From Channallabes apus (Eukaryota > Chordata > Actinopteri > Siluriformes > Clariidae): a stretch of DNA of 64,000 bases. Each line of letters starts with the position of its first letter. The first letter of the stretch is position 1. Shown piece by piece: positions 51,101 to 57,356 of the stretch. Made by a program: the position numbers and the translations under genes. The stretch spans positions 8,086,203 through 8,150,202 of the forward strand of contig CM060131.1 in NCBI GenBank assembly GCA_030522415.1, in the 5' to 3' direction. Under the pieces are notes generated by a model. The model did no database searches. It was given only the letters and a program-made list of their open reading frames with translations, and was not told the DNA's origin.

Positions 51101-54100
51101 CCACGTTACAGGATAAATCAGCATTATTGTTCATTCTTTGACCTGCCTTTGACATTACTGCAATGTTCCACAGCTGTAACTTCTTTGAAGTTATTTGTGG
51201 TCGTATACATGTCTGGAAAGAACCAGCAGCCTAGGAGAGGTCACGTACCAGCATGGTTTAAGCTTCCTTACATTTGTGGCGTCTATTTTCCTATCGTCCG
51301 TTTACACTCACCTAAATTCAGATGGTTGCCAGAGAGTCCAAGAGATACTGTATACTGGACACTCTTTAAGACTCTAGCTTAAAAGAGCCACGGTGCTGCC
51401 TCGGTTATTTATGTCTAGACAGGGTGAATGAGTTCAGCTACTCTGCCTCACAGACTCAAATATTACTACATTGAGCTAACAGCATTAGTTTTTGTGGTCT
51501 TGCCCTGTGATTAAACCAGTATATGACAGGAGCAGTAGATTTAAATTTGGATTTTTAAATACAGGGGAGATATACAAACCTGCCATTTTAATAGGTATGT
51601 GTACTGTATGTCCACTGTATATTTCTTAGCTGCAGTCACGAAAGTTGCTTTATTCTTAGACTTCTTGTTACACTTTTTCCAAATTCTACTCCTGGCCTTG
51701 CTGATTTGCAAACTTTTATTAGCTGATGATAAGAAAAAGCCAAAATGTATGTAATCATCATCATGAGGTCATGTTATTTCAAAGCAGGAATATATTGTTG
51801 TGGTGCTATCATGAAGCAGATGTTTAATCAAATTTGATGAATCAAAACGATTATAATTGCAATGTCAAGAGAAACGCTGATATTTTTAATGTTTTAACAT
51901 TTCATGTCTAGACCTGAAATGATAGTTTAATTAGCAAATGTTTAATTAACTTCAGTTTCTTATGACTGAGTGACCGTAGCACGAATGCAGCTTGATGTTT
52001 AAGTTTTTCTTCCAAATTATCTGTGTGTATCTGTGTGTATAAGTGTGTATGTCTTTACCACTGCTTTAGATGATGAGGGAGCAGGCTGTAAGGACATGGC
52101 ACCTGAGACTACCAGTTCAGAAGAAGAGCAGGAGTTTTCCAGCGGGTTTGGGCCACAGAGACTGAGCGTCGACTGCCCAATGGACGGACGCGCCATGCGC
52201 AGATCCAGCCGCGGCTCCTTCACCCGGGCCAGTCTGGAGGACCTGCTGAGCATCGACCCGGAAGCCCACCAGAGCTCAGTGTGGCTTGGCACCGAGGACG
52301 GCTGGTGGGTGGCTGCTTGCTGTATTGGTTAATTAATTGTTTTAAAAGCACTAAAGTGTAATGTTGGGAATTATTTGGCTCCTGATCAGAAGTGCAAGAT
52401 GCACTAGCTATTAATGGGGAGGGTGAAGAATAAAGCATGCGTCTTCTGAGATTCACAGTTAGACAAATGTATCATTTCACACTGCTTCTAATACTGCATT
52501 ACAGTGTAAGACCCATAGGAACGAGCTATCCACGTACATGGGCACTCTAGAAACATTTTAGCTTGATAGATTGATAAATTAATAGTAGAACTGGTGATAT
52601 AAATATCTGGTTTTCTTAGTGATTTCAAAGCTTTAAGATAAATCTTTAATAATCCTAAGGAAAATTGCAAAAAAAAAAATGAATATGCCCCCTTTTAAAC
52701 GGATTATGTCTCAAAGACACATTATTGTCTCTTAAAATATGACAAAAAGAGTTGGCGATTAATTTATGAGTACTGCATATTGTTGGAATATTGGAATTTC
52801 AGTGATGGATATGTTTAATTATGGATATGGATATGTAAAGGATTAGAAATTAAAAAAAAAAATTTATTGCGATATTTTCAAACAAGGAATAATTTAATAT
52901 CTGTTCGATAAAAGGTTCTGTAAGGAATATAGTTATACTGTGTCATTATTCCAGCCCCAGTATTTGTAATAGTGTACCGTACCGTACGCAAGTTAGTATC
53001 TTTTTTCTGTTCTCACCTTAAGGGACTCTAGCTTGCCCTTGTTCAACCCTCCACAATCATTTTCCACACCTTGTGTTTCATTGTGTCGTCTACAGGCCTG
53101 TTGCTGTGTATCTCGCCATTCTGTTAAGATTATCAGCTTAATCATAGTTTTCTTAGAGCTTCCCTTTTCATCTTTTCATGTCATCACCTGATCTCTGCGG
53201 ATATGTTAGGCCTTAAAGTCGCCTTAAACTACTGTATATTGACCATGTTTTCTGTAAATAAATCTTGAAGACAGAGTGATTTAGTAATTTTCCATTTCCA
53301 GTTTGGTCAAAAATTGGTCTTTTTGTTTTATAGAGTACAATACAACCCCCCCAAACACCCCCCCCCCCCCATAAAAAACCGCACACACACATAAAACACT
53401 ATGGAATGTGTTTAGTTTGTCGGTGTATGTTACTTTATGCTTCTCTTCCACTGTGTGTGAGTCTCTTTCTCTCTCTTACTTTATCTCTCTCTCACTCTTT
53501 CTTTCTCACAAACTCATTTTCATTTCTCAGAAAAATTAGTTCATGCATTTAGTTTCACAGCATGAGAAGGAAAAGATATTTTAACATTTATTCAGCTTTT
53601 CTTATCACATTTTTTTTTTTTAACTCTAAGCCCTCTTCATGTATACATGAGATAAGACAAATTAATTGTTTTTTTGGGAATGAAAAGATACCAAAACATG
53701 CAAGATATGTAAAATTAAGGGGTTTTGTTGTTGGTTTAAAATGTGCATGACTTGTGGCAGTTGCACAAAACTGGAAATATTGCTTAAGATTCATTTATGC
53801 AAAAGTATGCAAAATGTAAAAATACAGGATTGTTATATTTCAAACTATAGTCCTATGTGTATGTGCCACTTCAAGTCTCTTCTTTGCCGTATTTGTTAGT
53901 GTTCACTTGTACATCTTTCTTTTCAACTCTGCAGCAGCCGTGCGTTCCTCAAATATTATCATTTTCTGAAGTCATGTGATTGAGTAGATTTACTTTAATG
54001 TGCAAAAGCCTTGAGTAGCCCCTCGTTTCTATATATTGTACTTCCAAAGAGTCAGACTTTCTGGTATTTTTTTTATGTTTTTAATAACTAATAGTTCTCC

Positions 54101-55703
54101 AGGCTTTTGTCTCTTATCTTCAGTCCAGTCCCTGTAGAGCAATTTCAGAGGTTTAGAGTTTTGTTTGAATAAAGAATAAAAACATCTAACCTAATGCATG
54201 AACCAGTTAGAGACAGGTGCAGATGATGACAGATGATCAGACCAGTGATTAGTATACTGGTGATGCTGAATCCTGATTGGTTGGAATAGACAAGAGGGGA
54301 AATAAGGTTGCTGCTGAATTTGTTGTTAAACATCAAATTTTTAAATAGGCACTTTTCAACCTGTCACAGTAAAACATTTGTTCCTTATTGTTTTTTTTTT
54401 TAATTTTACATACTTTAATTAAGTCTAATATGCGAAAGTTTCTTGAGACTTTTGCACAGTGATGTATTTTGGAGGGATTTGTCATGTTATACAAATTGAT
54501 TTAACTATTTTAATATTCAGCCATTAAAATGATTATACATACTGTATATTGTACTGTAACTTTGTACGGTTAAATAGAAGCTGAATCCAGCTTTCCTATC
54601 TGGCTTTGTGTTTTGTTTGTTTCCAGCATCCATGTTTACCAGTCCTCAGACAACATCAGGAACAGGAAAAACAGCATGAAGATGCAACACTCTGCTTCCA
54701 TCTTGTGCATCCTGTAAGTTACACATGGTTATCTTACTCTCTGTTGCGTCTGCTTTTTAGCTCTTAAACGCAAAGTTACATACTCTATTCTGTCTGTCTG
54801 CTTTGGAAAGGTACCTCGACAACAAAGTCTTTGTGTCCCTTGCTAACGGCGAAGTGATTGTTTATCAAAGGGAAGCAGGTACGTTCTCGTGACATTTGTT
54901 ATATTCTATTACTCATTTTATTCCAGTACCAAGACCAAAGTTATTACGTTCCCAATGCATTGGAATATTAATGGATTTTTTCACCAGCAAAATTAAAATA
55001 CTATTGATATTTAGATTTTTCATTTTCCCATTTGCCTAAAATCTGTCATATACTCTTTTTACCCTGTATTCTGTGGTATACCAGGTGTTCTACCCTGATA
55101 TGTCATGTGAAGGCATGTAAATGTCCCGTATCTTGGATCTGCTTCCACATAGTTAAACAGAGAGAGAGAGAAAGTGGCAAGGTGGAAACAGAACTCCAAT
55201 TAGGCACCATTATTTCTCTACATTATCTAAAGAACAATTAGCAAAATTGACTTATAGTGAAGACACTGTCTCCACATTTATACTTTCATCCTTTGCAACT
55301 GACTATTCTGGTCAAAATAATTCAAAAACAGAACAACTTTTTTTTATTAAACCAGGGTTTTTTTCCTATTAAAGGATTTCCTTGGTGGCCAGCATGTCAG
55401 CAATTATAATGACGTGAAGCAAGTAGTCCGATCGTGCCCGATCATGATGCCATCCAAACACTAGTGAAATACTTATTAATATGCATTAGTGAATTCTGAT
55501 ATTCTGCGCTAACAAAAGTCCGCGTTTGACTTGAACACCTCTTATGGTTTATTAATCTACATAGATTCATTTATTGGCTCAATGTTATTGGCTCAATCCC
55601 AAATACATTTCCGCTGGTTATCTACACATACTACATATACATTTGATGAAAGATTAAATTGAAAAGAGAATATTTAGTGCAACCGATTAAATTTTTATTG
55701 TGA

Positions 55704-55745
<42 letters not shown>

Positions 55746-57272
55746 AACAGGGAGTTTCTGGGATCCACAAAGTTCTCAGACATTGGGTTTAGGTTCCCCG
55801 AGTGGTCCCGTCACTAAGATGGTCCCCGTGGCAGGAAAGCTGTGGTGCGGCTGTCAGAACCGGATTCTCCTCATCAACACCAGCACTTTAACACAAGAGG
55901 TGAGTGACCACACCGTTTACCGAAGGAAATGGTCTGAAACTGGTTTCTTTTTGCCTGCTTTACTGTATTGCTCAAATGATTGTTGACAGGCGGCATCCTT
56001 GTTCTCTATCCTGTTGATCCTTAGTTTAGCTGGATTCATGTGTGAGAGCTGGTGGTTGTCATGCTGCTAATGGAATTGGGAAATAAAATTATGAGCAGAA
56101 ATTTTAGTTAAAGAAAGTGGTCCTTCTCTTTCAAGTTTTAATTTACAGAAATATTTAATTATTTACCCAAAGGAGTGTGCATTCGAGCTAAATACAATTA
56201 TCCTCTTCTGTTTTGAATAATGACAACATGTGCTAAAAGAGTATATACAGATGCATGCTTTCTGTTTTAAGCTTCGATGAGTATCAGGGTTGTTGTTTTA
56301 CTATATTTAATCATGGGCATGTGTTTATTTTAGGGCTGCAACAACTAATCGATAAATATCGATAATGAAATTCGTTGTCAACGAATGCCGTTATCGATTA
56401 GTTGGGCTGCTCACGGTTACTGAGGCGCGCGACCACAAGATGCACAAATACACACACAGATACACAGTCGCTCGCGCAATGGAGGTTACACAAGCGTTTG
56501 CAGGAAAAAGCGCGCGCTCCAAGTCCTCCAAGGTATAGGAGCAGTTTACATTAAACACCTCTTATCGGGCGTTAAAAGCGAGCGGTTTTCTGCCGGTCGT
56601 AGTGTCCGGTGAGCGCGGATGAAGCGCAGAGGGTTTTCTACACATGTGGGAGCCCCTAGCGACGGGGAGGAATTGGCCATGACTAATAAAAAAAAAGGAG
56701 TGAGTGAGAGAGTTCACACGGGCTTTGGTGACGTGCGTTTGTCCGGCTGCGCGGTTATACGGGGTAAAAAAAAAAAACCGTTGCATGCAATTTTTTCTTG
56801 GTGTTCAAATCCCAACGAACGCAAGGAAAACACTTCTAGTTCGTTTTCTTCATGTTCAGTTTACACCTCGGAGGACCGGATATATCCCATCATCCTACAT
56901 GCTGTACAGAGGGAAATGCGGGAAAAGGGCAAAATAAACAGCGAACCCAGTAGCGGCCATTTTTTTTCTCTCCCTACGTCACCGTATTACGAGAATGTCT
57001 AGTATAGCAAAATGTCTATATATATAAAAAATATATTTTTTTAATTTATTGAGACAACAACAAAAAAGGATGAAATACCTGAGAGGATCATGTATAAACC
57101 GTGACAAGGATGTAGCAAGAGACACTTTCATTAAAAATAATATCATAATAATCTAGAAGTCTATTATTCTTACTAAGTTGAATTAATTTAAGAGAATTTA
57201 AAATTGTGGTCATTCTTAACAACTGAATATGTCAGTGGATTTTTTAAACTAGTGTGTGTGTGTGTATGTATG

Positions 57273-57356
<84 letters not shown>

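Noticed and set aside
56619..57002. 127-codon open frame
   Set aside because: It lies inside the hAT element (56331-57541) and shows no hAT transposase domain; probably the open interior of a non-autonomous copy. A profile search would settle it.
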